A stretch of 64,000 bases of DNA from VXYL01 sp965203685 (GCA_965203685.1 OZ241908.1:3162001-3226000), one strand, 5' to 3'; counted from the stretch's first letter, positions 43,588 through 52,879 are shown. Numbers and translations are program-made. Notes: generated by a model from the letters alone, not told the origin.

Positions 43588-44274
43588 ATGCCCAACTGGT
43601 GCCAGAACCGCTGGCAGCTCAGCGGCGCCCCCGACAAGGTCAAGGCCGCCGTCGACGCCCTCGTCGACACCAAAGGCGACAGCCGCACCGTCACCTTCAC
43701 CCGGCTCTTCCCCCGGCCGGCGTTCCTCGACCAGACCGTCTCGCCGAACCGGCGCGCCGTGCTGGGCGCCGGCACCCCGTGCGCCGCCTGCAACGGCACA
43801 GGCCGCACCGCCCCGGTCGCGCGCCGGTGCCCGCGGTGCCACGGTTCCGGCGTGCTCTCCGACGGCGTCTGCCCCACCTGCGACGGCAGCGGCTCGGTCT
43901 CCCTGCCCGAGCGGTGCCCGGCCTGCGACGGCCTGGGCTTCCTGGGACGCACCGCGGAGCACTGGGTCTTCGAACACCTCGGACCGTGGGCGATACACAT
44001 CGCCCGCGAGATGACCCCCGAGGAGACGGCCGTCTGCGAGCAGGCCGGCGCCTGGAACTGGTACGACTGGTCCTGCGCCCACTGGGGCGTCGAGTGCGAT
44101 GCGCTCGATGCCGACGTCGGCTACGACGACGGCGACGAGTTCGCGACCCTGTGCTTCGACACTCCGTGGGGTCCGCCCCAGGCGTTCCACGCGGCCTTCG
44201 TCGCCGCGCATCCCGAGGTCTCGGTCAGCGCGTTCTACGACGAGCCCGGCATGGAACTCGCGGGATACCTCTAG
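43588..44274 (+). CDS. YubB-like (DUF1281) protein with an inserted DnaJ-type zinc domain
   Basis: A 228-residue protein. MPNWCQNRWQLSGAPDKVKA is the classic opening of YubB/DUF1281 ferredoxin-like proteins, and the C-terminal half (WNWYDWSCAHWGVECDALDA, LCFDTPWGPPQAFHAAFVAA) completes that fold. Between them, residues ~70-127 hold four CxxCxGxG-like repeats (CAACNGTG, CPRCHGSG, CPTCDGSG, CPACDGLG), the zinc-binding Cys-rich domain of DnaJ. The family is usually encoded in plasmid leading regions; the zinc insert is unexpected and hints at protein or nucleic-acid binding. GGAGA precedes the ATG. A type-II leader controls the operon of three genes. Confidence 0.85.
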   Translation: MPNWCQNRWQLSGAPDKVKAAVDALVDTKGDSRTVTFTRLFPRPAFLDQTVSPNRRAVLGAGTPCAACNGTGRTAPVARRCPRCHGSGVLSDGVCPTCDGSGSVSLPERCPACDGLGFLGRTAEHWVFEHLGPWAIHIAREMTPEETAVCEQAGAWNWYDWSCAHWGVECDALDADVGYDDGDEFATLCFDTPWGPPQAFHAAFVAAHPEVSVSAFYDEPGMELAGYL

Positions 44275-44311
44275 CCCGCCGCGCCCAAAGACCCTGTACA
44301 GGGAAACCCGC

Positions 44312-44617
44312 ATGTCCTCGCCGACCCCCGCCCACTACCGCCCGCCGCGGCTCGAACCGTCGGACGATCCGCGCGCGCCCGTACGGCTGCGCAGCGCCGC
44401 GACCGCGGCCGAGCTGGCGGACGAGCTGCACGCCGAGCTCGCCCGCAACGCCGCCTCGCGGCGCGCCCTGCACGACCTGCGCGCCCAGGCGCGCGCCGGG
44501 TTCCGCACCGTGCTCCGCCACGCGCGCGCCCGCCGCGCCGCGGGACATGCCGACGCCCCCTTCCACCTGCGCAACGAATCCTCCCCCCGTGCCGCGCGCC
44601 GCGACCGGAGACACTAG
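44312..44617 (+). CDS. Small hypothetical protein
   Basis: A 101-residue, strongly basic protein: YRPPRLEPSDDPRAPVRLRS, then helices AATAAELADELHAELARNAA and SRRALHDLRAQARAGFRTVL. No known domain. It lies 37 bases after the YubB-like gene and two bases before the next, in the same operon. GGGAAA precedes the ATG. Confidence 0.55.
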   Translation: MSSPTPAHYRPPRLEPSDDPRAPVRLRSAATAAELADELHAELARNAASRRALHDLRAQARAGFRTVLRHARARRAAGHADAPFHLRNESSPRAARRDRRH

Positions 44618-44619
44618 CC

Positions 44620-45186
44620 ATGCAGTCGATCCACGACCTCTACGCCGACCCGTTCGACGACCCCACGAACGGCGTCGCCAGCTACGTCCCACTCGCCTGG
44701 CGGCACGCCGGCGAGGACGTCGAGATCCCGTTCTTCGCGACCGGCGACCACAACGTCGAGCGGCTCGTCCGCTTCCCGGACGCCGCCACCCGCGACGCCG
44801 AACTCTCCGCCGCCGAGCGCGGACTCCTTCCCGCCGTCGACGACCGCGGCCGACCGGCGGGCGTCTGGGAGGTCGCCCTGATCCCGCAGGCCGTCCGCGA
44901 CGACGACGGCCGCGTCTGGCCCGTGTTCGACGCCGAGAGCTACCTCGGGGTCGCGGTCGCGCTGCGCGAGGACCTGTCGCTCTCCGTCGGCCTCGAACCC
45001 GACGGCACGTTCACAGCCTGGCTGCACGGCGACGGCGCCGACCGCGGCGAACCGGTCGCCGTCGGCGGCACGCAGCCCACCCAGGCGGCATCCGTCTCGG
45101 CAGCAATCGCGGCTCTCGAACGCCATCCGACCGCCACCATCGAGCGCCTGCGCTCCGTCCTCGCCCGCGGGGCCGGAACCGGGTGA
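44620..45186 (+). CDS. Hypothetical protein of the YubB operon
   Basis: A 188-residue acidic protein: LYADPFDDPTNGVASYVPLA, then GEDVEIPFFATGDHNVERLV, a central GVWEVALIPQAVRDDDGRVW and a C-terminal helix AASVSAAIAALERHPTATIE. It looks alpha/beta and cytosolic. I do not recognise it. GGAGA stands before the ATG, two bases after the previous stop, so translation is coupled. Confidence 0.55.
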   Translation: MQSIHDLYADPFDDPTNGVASYVPLAWRHAGEDVEIPFFATGDHNVERLVRFPDAATRDAELSAAERGLLPAVDDRGRPAGVWEVALIPQAVRDDDGRVWPVFDAESYLGVAVALREDLSLSVGLEPDGTFTAWLHGDGADRGEPVAVGGTQPTQAASVSAAIAALERHPTATIERLRSVLARGAGTG

Positions 45187-45354
45187 CCGACCGCAATGCG
45201 CTCTTCGACCCTTCGTCAGCCCGTGAACGCCCCGACCGCCGCAAATGCGGGCACCGGCACGGAACGGGAAAGGCGCAGCCTCCCATCAAACCCGCGAACC
45301 CGCAAACCGGCATTGCCCGCCCGGTCCTACGCGGAAGGGACCGGACCGACCGCC

Positions 45355-46914
45355 TCAGCGCGGTCCCGTCAACATGACGAAGAATTCCTCGCCGCCGCCG
45401 TAGCCGGATCCTCCCGGCGCCCGGCGCAACGTCGACGGCGCATTGCCGACATTGCCCTTGTAGCCGGAGAAACCCACGAACGTCGGCCGGCCTTGCCAGT
45501 CCTCCACAACGAGCTGCAGGTTGCGACCATCCAGGACACGGGAGTACTCGCGCCCGTCCACCTCTTCCTGCAGCGAGCGCGCCTGGACGAGATTGAACAT
45601 GCGGCCGTCGAGCGGGGCGCCGTCGTCGCGGGCAGGCCGCCCGAAGCAGTCTATGGCGCCCCCAAACTCGCCGAGCATCACCTTGCAGTTGCCCATCCCG
45701 AGCAGCGCGGAACCGGGATCCACCGCGGACATCGCGGCTTCGTAGTCCTCGAACGCGTCCTCGTACTTGCCGAGTTCGAAGAGCGAGTTCGCCCGGTTGT
45801 AGCGAATCCGACCGTGGTCGGCGCCTTGCGTTCGCGTCCGGTCGAGCGCCTGGCCGAAGGCCAGCACCGCCTCGCCGTGGTTCCCCTGCGCGGCCAGCGC
45901 GTTGCCCAGGTTGAAATGGACCGACCCCGGAACGGGCCGCCCGGCGTCGGCGACTGGCCGTGCACCCCCATCGGGGGCCGCCGGCTTCGCGTTCGCAGCG
46001 TCCAGACGCCGCAACGCCTTCGCGTAGGCGTCGGCAGCTTCGCCGAACCGCCCCAACGCGGCGTACGCGTCGCCCATCAGGCAGTAGCCTTCGGCAGCGT
46101 CGCCGTGCGCGGCGGCGAACACGCGGTAGGCTCGAAGCGCGTCCTCGTACCGAGCCACCTGGAACGCCTGGTGCCCATCGGCCAGCGAAGGGGCTCCGCG
46201 AAGCGTTCGGCGTGGCAAGGGCACACTCGCCGCGTTCATCGCGGCCAATCCCGGCACGTCCGCGAAGAGGGCCCGCTCCGTTACACCCATCCGTTCGACG
46301 TGACCGAGCACCCGCTCCTTGGCGGCCGCCGGCACATCGACCCTGCCCATGGACTCCTCCGGTATCAGAGGACGCCCGATGAGGAACACGCTCTGCTGCG
46401 CCACAACCCGTGCGCCCAGGCCGCGGTCCGGCAAGTAGGAGCAGACCTTTTCGCCGAGCTCGCTTGTGTCAAGGGGATCCTTGAGCGACCTTCCGTTCGC
46501 TACGACCCGGGGGTCGCCGATGTCGATGACGAAAACACTGCCGGCGCCGGCGGACACGGCCGCGGCCGGCTGGCATGCGAACCACAGGGCAACGAGCGGG
46601 TTTTCGGTGAAGTCGAGCAGCCCCGTGGCGGCACCAAGGTGCTGCAGTTCCGACAGTCGCTGTATGTCGCTGCCACCGACGCTGCCCGCGATCGTCGAAT
46701 ACTCCCGCAGGAGCCCGGCATGGTAGTCCTCCACCAGCTTCAATAGCGCCAGGGGCTCGAAGAGCACGGACCCGTCGTGTGCCTGGACCAGGCGCCGCAC
46801 CGCGCCCGACAACACGCGCCAGTCCGCGTCGGCCTGCCCGCGGAATGCCGGTCTCGCCATGCCGTCTACGGACTCCTCGACCTCCTTCAGGATCGAAACC
46901 ACATCTCGGTGCAC
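45355..46914 (-). CDS. FRG-domain protein with TPR repeats
   Basis: A 519-residue protein. Residues ~15-100 form an FRG domain: ARPAFRGQADADWRVLSGAV, then LSELQHLGAATGLLDFTENP and LVALWFACQPAA, the F.RGQ.....L and LQH.G..T.LLD.T..P..AL.FA signature. Residues ~225-430 carry tetratricopeptide-like repeats (AFQVARYEDALRAYRVFAAA, LGRFGEAADAYAKAL, NLGNALAAQGNHGEAVLAFG, LFELGKYEDAFEDYEAAM). FRG proteins occur in phage-defence loci, and TPRs usually mediate recognition; that role is inferred. The start is GTG 46914 without a good ribosome binding site; TAGGGTTCGACG about 40 bases upstream is a possible -10 resembling those of type-I leaders. Confidence 0.8.
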   Translation of the reverse strand: MHRDVVSILKEVEESVDGMARPAFRGQADADWRVLSGAVRRLVQAHDGSVLFEPLALLKLVEDYHAGLLREYSTIAGSVGGSDIQRLSELQHLGAATGLLDFTENPLVALWFACQPAAAVSAGAGSVFVIDIGDPRVVANGRSLKDPLDTSELGEKVCSYLPDRGLGARVVAQQSVFLIGRPLIPEESMGRVDVPAAAKERVLGHVERMGVTERALFADVPGLAAMNAASVPLPRRTLRGAPSLADGHQAFQVARYEDALRAYRVFAAAHGDAAEGYCLMGDAYAALGRFGEAADAYAKALRRLDAANAKPAAPDGGARPVADAGRPVPGSVHFNLGNALAAQGNHGEAVLAFGQALDRTRTQGADHGRIRYNRANSLFELGKYEDAFEDYEAAMSAVDPGSALLGMGNCKVMLGEFGGAIDCFGRPARDDGAPLDGRMFNLVQARSLQEEVDGREYSRVLDGRNLQLVVEDWQGRPTFVGFSGYKGNVGNAPSTLRRAPGGSGYGGGEEFFVMLTGPR

Positions 46915-48056
46915 AGAATTCGCCCGCCGACCGGCCAGCGTCGAACCCTATCCTCGCGCGGCGAACCTGTCATCCCGAGGGCCGAAGAGCGCGCCTGTTC
47001 GCCGACTTGGGCACGCTTCGACTCGGGGCACCGGCGCTGCTGGCCCCGGTACTCCCGCGCGACTCGGGCCGGCGCGGAACCGGCGCGTCCCGGACGCCCA
47101 AGCGCGGGCATCCCCGGGCGCGCGCCGCAGCGCGGTCTCGACGCCCTGGCCCGTTTCCGGCCGCGAACCACTTCCAGCACGCCATCTCTCCATCGCGGCG
47201 ACGCTCAACCCTGTTCGCCGGATTCCCGGATCGACGCCGGCCTTGGCCAGCGCCCGGTCCTCCGTGGCTACGCCGGCTGCGCACGGCGCGCACCGACGCC
47301 CGGAGGTGGGTCGATGCCGCACCACGCCCTCCCGGGGTCCGCGGTTTCAGTTGCCATCTGTCCCGCACACGGCCGATCCCAAATCAAACGCGGCGGTAAC
47401 GGCTCAGGTCGAATTGGCAGGCACCGGTCTCTCCGCGCGACAGGTCGGTGCCGGGTTTCGCCGGGCCCGCATGCGCAGGGAGAGGCACCGTGTCGATGGA
47501 ACCGCGCCCCCGGCCCTCGGCGACGAAACCGGCAGGGATCGCCCCGCCCGGTTGTTACGGCAACCGGTTCAAGGCCGGGGACGCGTTCCGTTCTCCGGTC
47601 CGACGACCTCGCGCGTCACCGATCTGCTCAAGCACGGCCGCGGCCCTCGGCGGCCGTCACGGCGCCCCTTCGTCTTGCTCGAGCATCCAAGGCTCCTGCC
47701 GGTCCTGGGCCGCAGGAGGCTCGCCGGGAGTCGGCAGACTCGCGCCGTCGTTTGCGCACGGGATATGCGTCCCGCGGCACGTGGTAGCACGCCCATCGAC
47801 GCCCCCTCTGCACCAAGCAGCGCAAACGTAGCACCGCAGAAGGCGCGCGATCAAGTGAGGAAGCACAGCATCCGCACACATGACGACCTGGATGATTCTC
47901 GAACACACGATTTCCGCACGAACCGCCCGTCGCCGCGCTGTGCCAATCCGGCCTGCGTTCAATTTGCCGTCCGCCCTCCCGAACTGCGCCGGTTTCCGGC
48001 ACCTCGCGCCCGCTCGCCCACACCCCGTCCGATTCGACGCGACGGACCGAGGATGC
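46915..48056. other. About 1.1 kb without a recognised gene
   Basis: Open frames exist on both strands but are low-complexity, lack start signals and shift frames often. The stretch may be decayed accessory DNA between the FRG gene and gene J. Confidence 0.45.
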
Positions 48057-48272
48057 CTAGCGGATCTCCCGCGGGTCCGCCGGCGCGTTCAGACGTTCCA
48101 TCAGCGCTTCCGCGTCCTCGTCGTCCACCGCGTAGAGCACCGCCGTATGCAGACCGTCGCCCCGGTTCCAGGCCAGGGCGTTCAGCGTGGCGCTCGCGAA
48201 CACGACCGCCTGGCGCTCGCTGATGAGCAGCCTGCTCCACGTCCCTTCGCTGTTGCGGACCAGGCAGGGCAT
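48057..48272 (-). CDS. Type-I cassette gene J: small hypothetical protein
   Basis: A 71-residue protein: MPCLVRNSEGTWSRLLISER, QAVVFASATLNALAWNRGDG, LHTAVLYAVDDEDAEALMER and a short tail. It is small, alpha/beta-like and without a known domain. GAGGAGG lies directly before ATG 48272. A diverged type-I leader precedes it. A hairpin GTCCG/CGGAC follows the stop by about 15 bases. Confidence 0.6.
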   Translation of the reverse strand: MPCLVRNSEGTWSRLLISERQAVVFASATLNALAWNRGDGLHTAVLYAVDDEDAEALMERLNAPADPREIR

Positions 48273-48378
48273 CGCCTCCTCTCAGGACCGTCCCGCCGCG
48301 CAGCCGACCCCCGGACGCAAGGCCGCACGGGAACGGATCGTGGCCGTCGCGTTCCCGGCGGCGTCGCCCGTCGGGCCA
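48273..48378 (-). promoter_or_regulatory. Type-I leader J, diverged copy
   Basis: Minus strand: TGGCCCGACGGGCGACGC stands where leaders B and G have TAGATT or TAGGTT followed by CGACGGGC, so the -10 seems lost or altered. TTCCCGTGCGGC matches leader G. GCGGC/GCTGC can pair, and TGAGAGGAG precedes the ATG, as in leader I. The -10 position is about 100 nt from the ATG, longer than in the others. Confidence 0.45.
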
Positions 48379-48964
48379 CTCGTTCCCAATGCGCTCCCTG
48401 GCACCGAACGACCGACTGCCCGTCCGACAGCGCCTTGCGCACGGCGGCGGACGCCGGCTTCCCCGCGCCCGTCGCGCGGTACGCCGCGCTCCGCGACATC
48501 CGTGCGCCGCGCCGTCGCCGGTTCGAACGCGCCAGCCACCCCGCAGGCCGCGCCAGGTCTCTGGAGGCGGGCGACCCGGAACTCGTGGACGGCGGCCCCG
48601 GACTCGCAGCCGCCGCGACCACCGCCCCGGGCATCATGATCCCCGCCGCGCCTGCGCTCGGGGAGACGGGGTCGAAGAGGAACGCGCGGCAGAACACGTC
48701 GGCTCCCAGGTGCGCGACCAAGTCTTCGTAGCCGAGCACCTCGGCGTCGCGGTGGATCCGCCTGCCATTGCCGGCATGGCCGCACAAGCCCGCCCTCCCA
48801 CGAGAAACGCGTACGCTGCCACGCGCCAGGCCCGGTCGACCGTCCAATGGGCCAAGCGTGCCGCGCGTGCTCGGCTGGCGAACCCCTCGGGGCCGTTCCC
48901 CCGGGGACCGGCCACGCAACCCGGAACCGCCGGCCGACAGACGCCCCGCCGGACACCGCCCTGG
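48379..48964. other. Region with a broken minus-strand reading frame
   Basis: On the minus strand a frame with good third-position GC reads RIHRDAEVLGYEDLVAHLGA and DVFCRAFLFDPVSPSAGAAG (about 48740-48600), but the coherent reading then seems to jump to another frame (ESGAAVHEFRVARLQ). This suggests a frame-shifted or decayed gene of unknown family. Confidence 0.3.
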
Positions 48965-51900
48965 CTATGGATCGTCCGGCGCGGTCGCCGTCGCCACGTT
49001 CGACCCCCGGCTGCGGCGGCGGCCGTCGTCGGCCTGCACCTTGTAGGCGTAGGTCGCGCCGGCGGTCACCGCCGCATCGGCATAGGTCGTGCCCACGTCG
49101 CGCGTGTTGACGATGGTGCGGAAGTCCTCGCCCGCATCGTCCAGCCGGCGCTGCACGAGGTAGCCGACGATGCCGTCGCCCACTTGATCGGAGGCGGTCC
49201 AGGACAGCTCGATCCCGACCCCCGCCTTCGCCGTGGCGGTCAGCTCCGTCGGCGCGCCGGGCCGCTCGTAGACGTCGGTGACGCCGATCGCCACCTCGAT
49301 GTCGGCACTGCCGCCCGCGCCGTCCTCGGCGGTGACCGTCACCCAGTACGCGGCCTTCGTCTCATAGTCCAGGGCTGTCCGGGTCTGCAGCTGCCCGCCC
49401 GCGCCGAGGGCGAAGCTCTCGGCGTCGTTCCCGCCCAGAACGTAGGCCAAGGTGTCGCCGTCCGGGTCCGTCGCGGCCACGGGCACGCCGACCGCGGTTC
49501 CGGCGGTCGCGTTCTCCGGCACGCTGCGCGTCGTGGACGTGCCTTCCGAAAACGTCGGCGGCCGGTTCTCGTCCACGTCGCTCACGCCGATCTCCACCTC
49601 GATGGAGGCGCTGCCGCCCTCGCCGTCGGCCGCGGTGACCGCCACCCAGTACGACGACTTCGTCTCGTAGTCCAGGGCCGCCCGCGTCCGAAGTTGTCCG
49701 CCGTCGCCGAGCGCGAAGCTCGCCGCGTCGTTCCCGCCCAGCGCGTAGGCCAGCGTGTCGCCGTCCGGGTCCGTCGCGGCCACCGGCGCGCCGATGGCGG
49801 TCCCGGCGGCCGCATTCTCGGCGATGCTGCGCATCGTGGATGCCCCCTCCGGGAACGTCGGCGGCCGATTCCCGCCCTCGTCCACGTCGGTCACGGTGAT
49901 CGCGACCTCGATCGATGCGGTGCCGCCCTCGCCGTCGGCGGCGGTGACCGTCACCCAGTACGATGACTTCGTCTCGTGGTCCAAGGCCGCGCGCGTCCGA
50001 AGTTGTCCGCCGTCGCCGAGCGCGAAGCTCGCCGCGTCGTTCCCGCCCAGCGTGTAGGCCAGGGTGTCGCCGTCGGGGTCCGTCGCGGCCACCGGCGCGC
50101 CGATGGCGGTCCCGGCGGTCGTGTTCTCGGCGACGCGCCTGGCCGTGGACCTGCCCGCAGCGAAGGTCGGCGGTCGGTTCTCTTCCGAGACCTCCGGCGA
50201 CCGGTTGCCGTGCGCCTGGATCACAACCGTCGTGCTCCAGCGTGCATCGAGGATCGCGCCCGATGCCGAGGACAGGCGGATCTCGAAGCGCTCGGCCGGT
50301 TCGGCGACGTCGTCGACGACAAGCGGCACCATGATCGTCCGACCGGTCGCGTCGCCGTCCGACCAGGACAACCGACCGGCCCGCGCCCGGTAGTCCGAAC
50401 CGGCCGATGCCGAGACCGGGTGCACCTCGTACGCCACGGCGACGTTCCCCTCCGGGCTGCCCAGGCGCTTGACCGTGGCGACCACGCGGCCCGAGGTCTC
50501 GTCCACCTTGATGCGCCTTTCGGCAAAGGCCAACGAGGTGCCCCGACCCGGATCGCCGACGAACACGCTCGCCAGGCTGACGTCTCCGAGCACCGCCCCG
50601 CCGGGGTTCAGAAGCCGAACGAACGCGCGCTCCACCGGCTCCGCCAGGGCGTCGCGCAAGAGCGACACCGGGATGTTCCGGACCTGCGCGCCGTCGGCCT
50701 TCGTGGCGGGCCAGTTCAGCGTTCCCGACGCCGCCCGGTAGTCCACCGCGCCCGCCGAACCGGCGATCACCGCGTAGTCCACCGACACCGCCCCGCCCGC
50801 GCCGCTCCGGACCACGCGGACCGACACCTCGTCGCCTTCCTCGCCGCCGAAGGTCGGCGACGCGAAGGCGACCTGGACGTGCCCCGACCGCGTGCGGTCG
50901 TCGACCACGAACAGCCCCGCGGCCCTGTCGCTGACCAGCACGGTCCCGCTCGGCAGGAACGGATACACGCCCCACGCGCCGCCGAAGTAGTTGTCGTCGG
51001 ACGCGGGGTGGGTGTCGAACAGGCCGACCTCGACGGGCGCCAGCGGGTCCGAGATGTCCAGCACCGTCAGGCCGCGCGTGTACGTCGACATGTAGTAGCG
51101 GTTGCCGCGCGCGAAGCCGTTGTGGTCGACGGCCCCCGTGGGGCCGCGCCAGACGTGCACCAGTTGCGGCCTCTTGAGGTCGCCGAGATCGAAGACGCGC
51201 ACCGTGGTGTTCACATCGGCCGTTTCGGCGGCGCCGTCCCGTCCACCGCCTCTCTCGTCCTTTTCGTCGTGCACGTACAGGTAGCGGCCGTCCTCCGTCA
51301 ACCAGCCGGAATGGATGTATCCCGAGCCGGCGTAGGTCGTGGAACTCAGCCGCTGCGGCGCGCTCTGACGGCTGAAGTCCCAGAGCACGATCTCTTCCGC
51401 GTTGAAGTCCACCAGCACTTCGCACACCCCGGTCCTCGCCTTGCAGACCGAGGCGCGGGCGTCCGTCACCAGCATGGAGGTGAGGTCGTGGCTGTAGCCG
51501 CCCGGCAGGCTGGCGACGCGCCGCAGCTTCCGCGGATCGCTCACGCCGAACGACCACACCGCCCCGTTGTTCATGCCGCTCCCGGCCAAGTGCAGCAGCG
51601 GCGGCGTCCGCGCCTCGTCCAGCGGCACGCCGGTGCCGTAGTCGACGTTGCTGACGTAGACGTTGTGCGCGGTCGCGCCGACGATGTGCCGCCGCAGCCA
51701 GTCGAGCCCCGGTTCCGTCAGCGCCAGCCGCGCCGGTCCCACCCGGTTCGGCAGCCCGGTCAGATCGACCAGCTTCAGGCGGCCGGGCCCTTCCGCGCTG
51801 ACGTAGGCATAGGCTTTCCAGCGGTCGTCCGCGGCGGAGTAGCGCTGCCTCACCTTGACGTCCCGCCAACCCGTAGGCGCCCCCTCCAGGTTTCCGACTT

Positions 51901-52657
51901 CGAACGGCGCCGAGGGGTCGGTCACGTCGATCACCGCCAGCCCATCGTAGTGGGTGAGCAGCGCGTATTCGCGTTCCGTGTTGAGGTCGACGAATCCCCA
52001 GACGTCCATCACCTCGTCCGGCGTCGCGGACAGATCGCCGGTCGCCACATGGGCGTGCAGATCCACCGCGTTGCACGGATAGGCGCCCGCCGCGTTGTCG
52101 GTGCAGCGCGCCGCGCCGCTGCTCGTCCGGGATGCCGCGACGCCAGCGAGCGCGGCGCGGGTGCGGGCGTCGATGCCCTTGCGGTCGACGATGACGTGGA
52201 ATCCGCGGGCCTCGAACTCGCCCCGCAGGGCCAGGGGCACGCCCGTCAGCGTGGTCCGGTTGGCTGCCGGCGCCTGCCGGACGAAGTGGTCGAAGCGGTC
52301 GAATCCGCCGCGCACCGCCCCGGCGCCCGCGACGATCGCGAGCGCGTCGCGGATGTCGGCGAGCGCGTAGGTGCCGCCCGCGACGCGGACGTCGTCGCCC
52401 TTGCCCGCCCGGGCAAGCGCGTAGGAGACCGTCCGACACGGCCGCACGGCAAGCGCGCAGTCCCCCAGGTCGACCCCCTGCTCGGCGACGTAGCGCGGCA
52501 CGGCATCGTCGCCCGCGGCCGCGGTCGACAGCAGCAGGGGCACGAGCACGACGAGCCATGCGGCGCGCGGCGCCTTGCCGCCGGGCCCGCTCGCGCCCGG
52601 ACGCGCTCCCGAACCCCGTGCGACGCCCTCCCGGCGCCGGAACATCGTGCAGACCAT
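48965..52657 (-). CDS. Secreted LVIVD-repeat protein with Calx-beta, cadherin and FN3 domains
   Basis: A 1230-residue exported protein. After a signal segment (AWLVVLVPLLLSTAAAGDDA), residues ~170-620 form an LVIVD-type propeller (YALLTHYDGLAVIDVTDPSA, LKLVDLTGLPNRVGPARLAL, GLTVLDISDPLAPVEVGLFD), known as choice-of-anchor B. Two Calx-beta domains follow (~630-850; EPVERAFVRLLNPGGA, EPAERFEIRLSSASGA), then three nearly identical cadherin-like repeats (PVAATDPDGDTLAY, FALGDGGQL, GGTASIEVAITVTDVDE), and a fibronectin-III end (GAPTELTATAKAGVGIELSW). It is probably cell-surface or secreted. It is divergent from the MbnP-MbnH genes 222 bp away, which suggests a shared function. ATG 52657 was preferred over a second one four codons later. 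Confidence 0.8.
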   Translation of the reverse strand: MVCTMFRRREGVARGSGARPGASGPGGKAPRAAWLVVLVPLLLSTAAAGDDAVPRYVAEQGVDLGDCALAVRPCRTVSYALARAGKGDDVRVAGGTYALADIRDALAIVAGAGAVRGGFDRFDHFVRQAPAANRTTLTGVPLALRGEFEARGFHVIVDRKGIDARTRAALAGVAASRTSSGAARCTDNAAGAYPCNAVDLHAHVATGDLSATPDEVMDVWGFVDLNTEREYALLTHYDGLAVIDVTDPSAPFEVGNLEGAPTGWRDVKVRQRYSAADDRWKAYAYVSAEGPGRLKLVDLTGLPNRVGPARLALTEPGLDWLRRHIVGATAHNVYVSNVDYGTGVPLDEARTPPLLHLAGSGMNNGAVWSFGVSDPRKLRRVASLPGGYSHDLTSMLVTDARASVCKARTGVCEVLVDFNAEEIVLWDFSRQSAPQRLSSTTYAGSGYIHSGWLTEDGRYLYVHDEKDERGGGRDGAAETADVNTTVRVFDLGDLKRPQLVHVWRGPTGAVDHNGFARGNRYYMSTYTRGLTVLDISDPLAPVEVGLFDTHPASDDNYFGGAWGVYPFLPSGTVLVSDRAAGLFVVDDRTRSGHVQVAFASPTFGGEEGDEVSVRVVRSGAGGAVSVDYAVIAGSAGAVDYRAASGTLNWPATKADGAQVRNIPVSLLRDALAEPVERAFVRLLNPGGAVLGDVSLASVFVGDPGRGTSLAFAERRIKVDETSGRVVATVKRLGSPEGNVAVAYEVHPVSASAGSDYRARAGRLSWSDGDATGRTIMVPLVVDDVAEPAERFEIRLSSASGAILDARWSTTVVIQAHGNRSPEVSEENRPPTFAAGRSTARRVAENTTAGTAIGAPVAATDPDGDTLAYTLGGNDAASFALGDGGQLRTRAALDHETKSSYWVTVTAADGEGGTASIEVAITVTDVDEGGNRPPTFPEGASTMRSIAENAAAGTAIGAPVAATDPDGDTLAYALGGNDAASFALGDGGQLRTRAALDYETKSSYWVAVTAADGEGGSASIEVEIGVSDVDENRPPTFSEGTSTTRSVPENATAGTAVGVPVAATDPDGDTLAYVLGGNDAESFALGAGGQLQTRTALDYETKAAYWVTVTAEDGAGGSADIEVAIGVTDVYERPGAPTELTATAKAGVGIELSWTASDQVGDGIVGYLVQRRLDDAGEDFRTIVNTRDVGTTYADAAVTAGATYAYKVQADDGRRRSRGSNVATATAPDDP
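49230..50180 (-). repeat. Three tandem cadherin-like repeats at DNA level
   Basis: Three ~310-bp units encode ENRPPTF...GTA.G.PVAATDPDGD...DVDE. Long identical blocks are visible between units (e.g. the codons for DPDGDTLAY and GGNDA), so recent duplication or gene conversion is likely. Confidence 0.8.
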
Positions 52658-52879
52658 CCGGCTCGCCCTCCCCGCCATTCCGAAGCCACGCAACCGCCAC
52701 TCTACACGAAACCGCCCCGGAACCGTGTCCTGCAAGCGTCCAGTACCGGGTTTTGAACGTGTCTTTTTCGTCATGTCACGCCGGGAACTGTTGCCCCGCG
52801 GGCCGTCCACGGCTATACCTGCCCGGAAGAGGCCGAAGGCGCGGCGGCCAGCCCGGCGCCACCAGTCGAGGGCGACCCC
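52658..52879. promoter_or_regulatory. Divergent region between the LVIVD protein and MbnP genes
   Basis: A 222-bp gap with locally lower GC in its middle (around GTTTTGAACGTGTCTTTTTCG), where both promoters are expected. No firm -35/-10 pair can be assigned. A copper-responsive site is conceivable from the gene content but was not seen. Confidence 0.35.

Noticed and set aside
48600..48919. Possible frame-shifted gene (GYEDLVAHLGADVFCRAFLF)
   Set aside because: Good codon use over ~45 codons but no consistent start, stop or family; left as part of a non-gene stretch.
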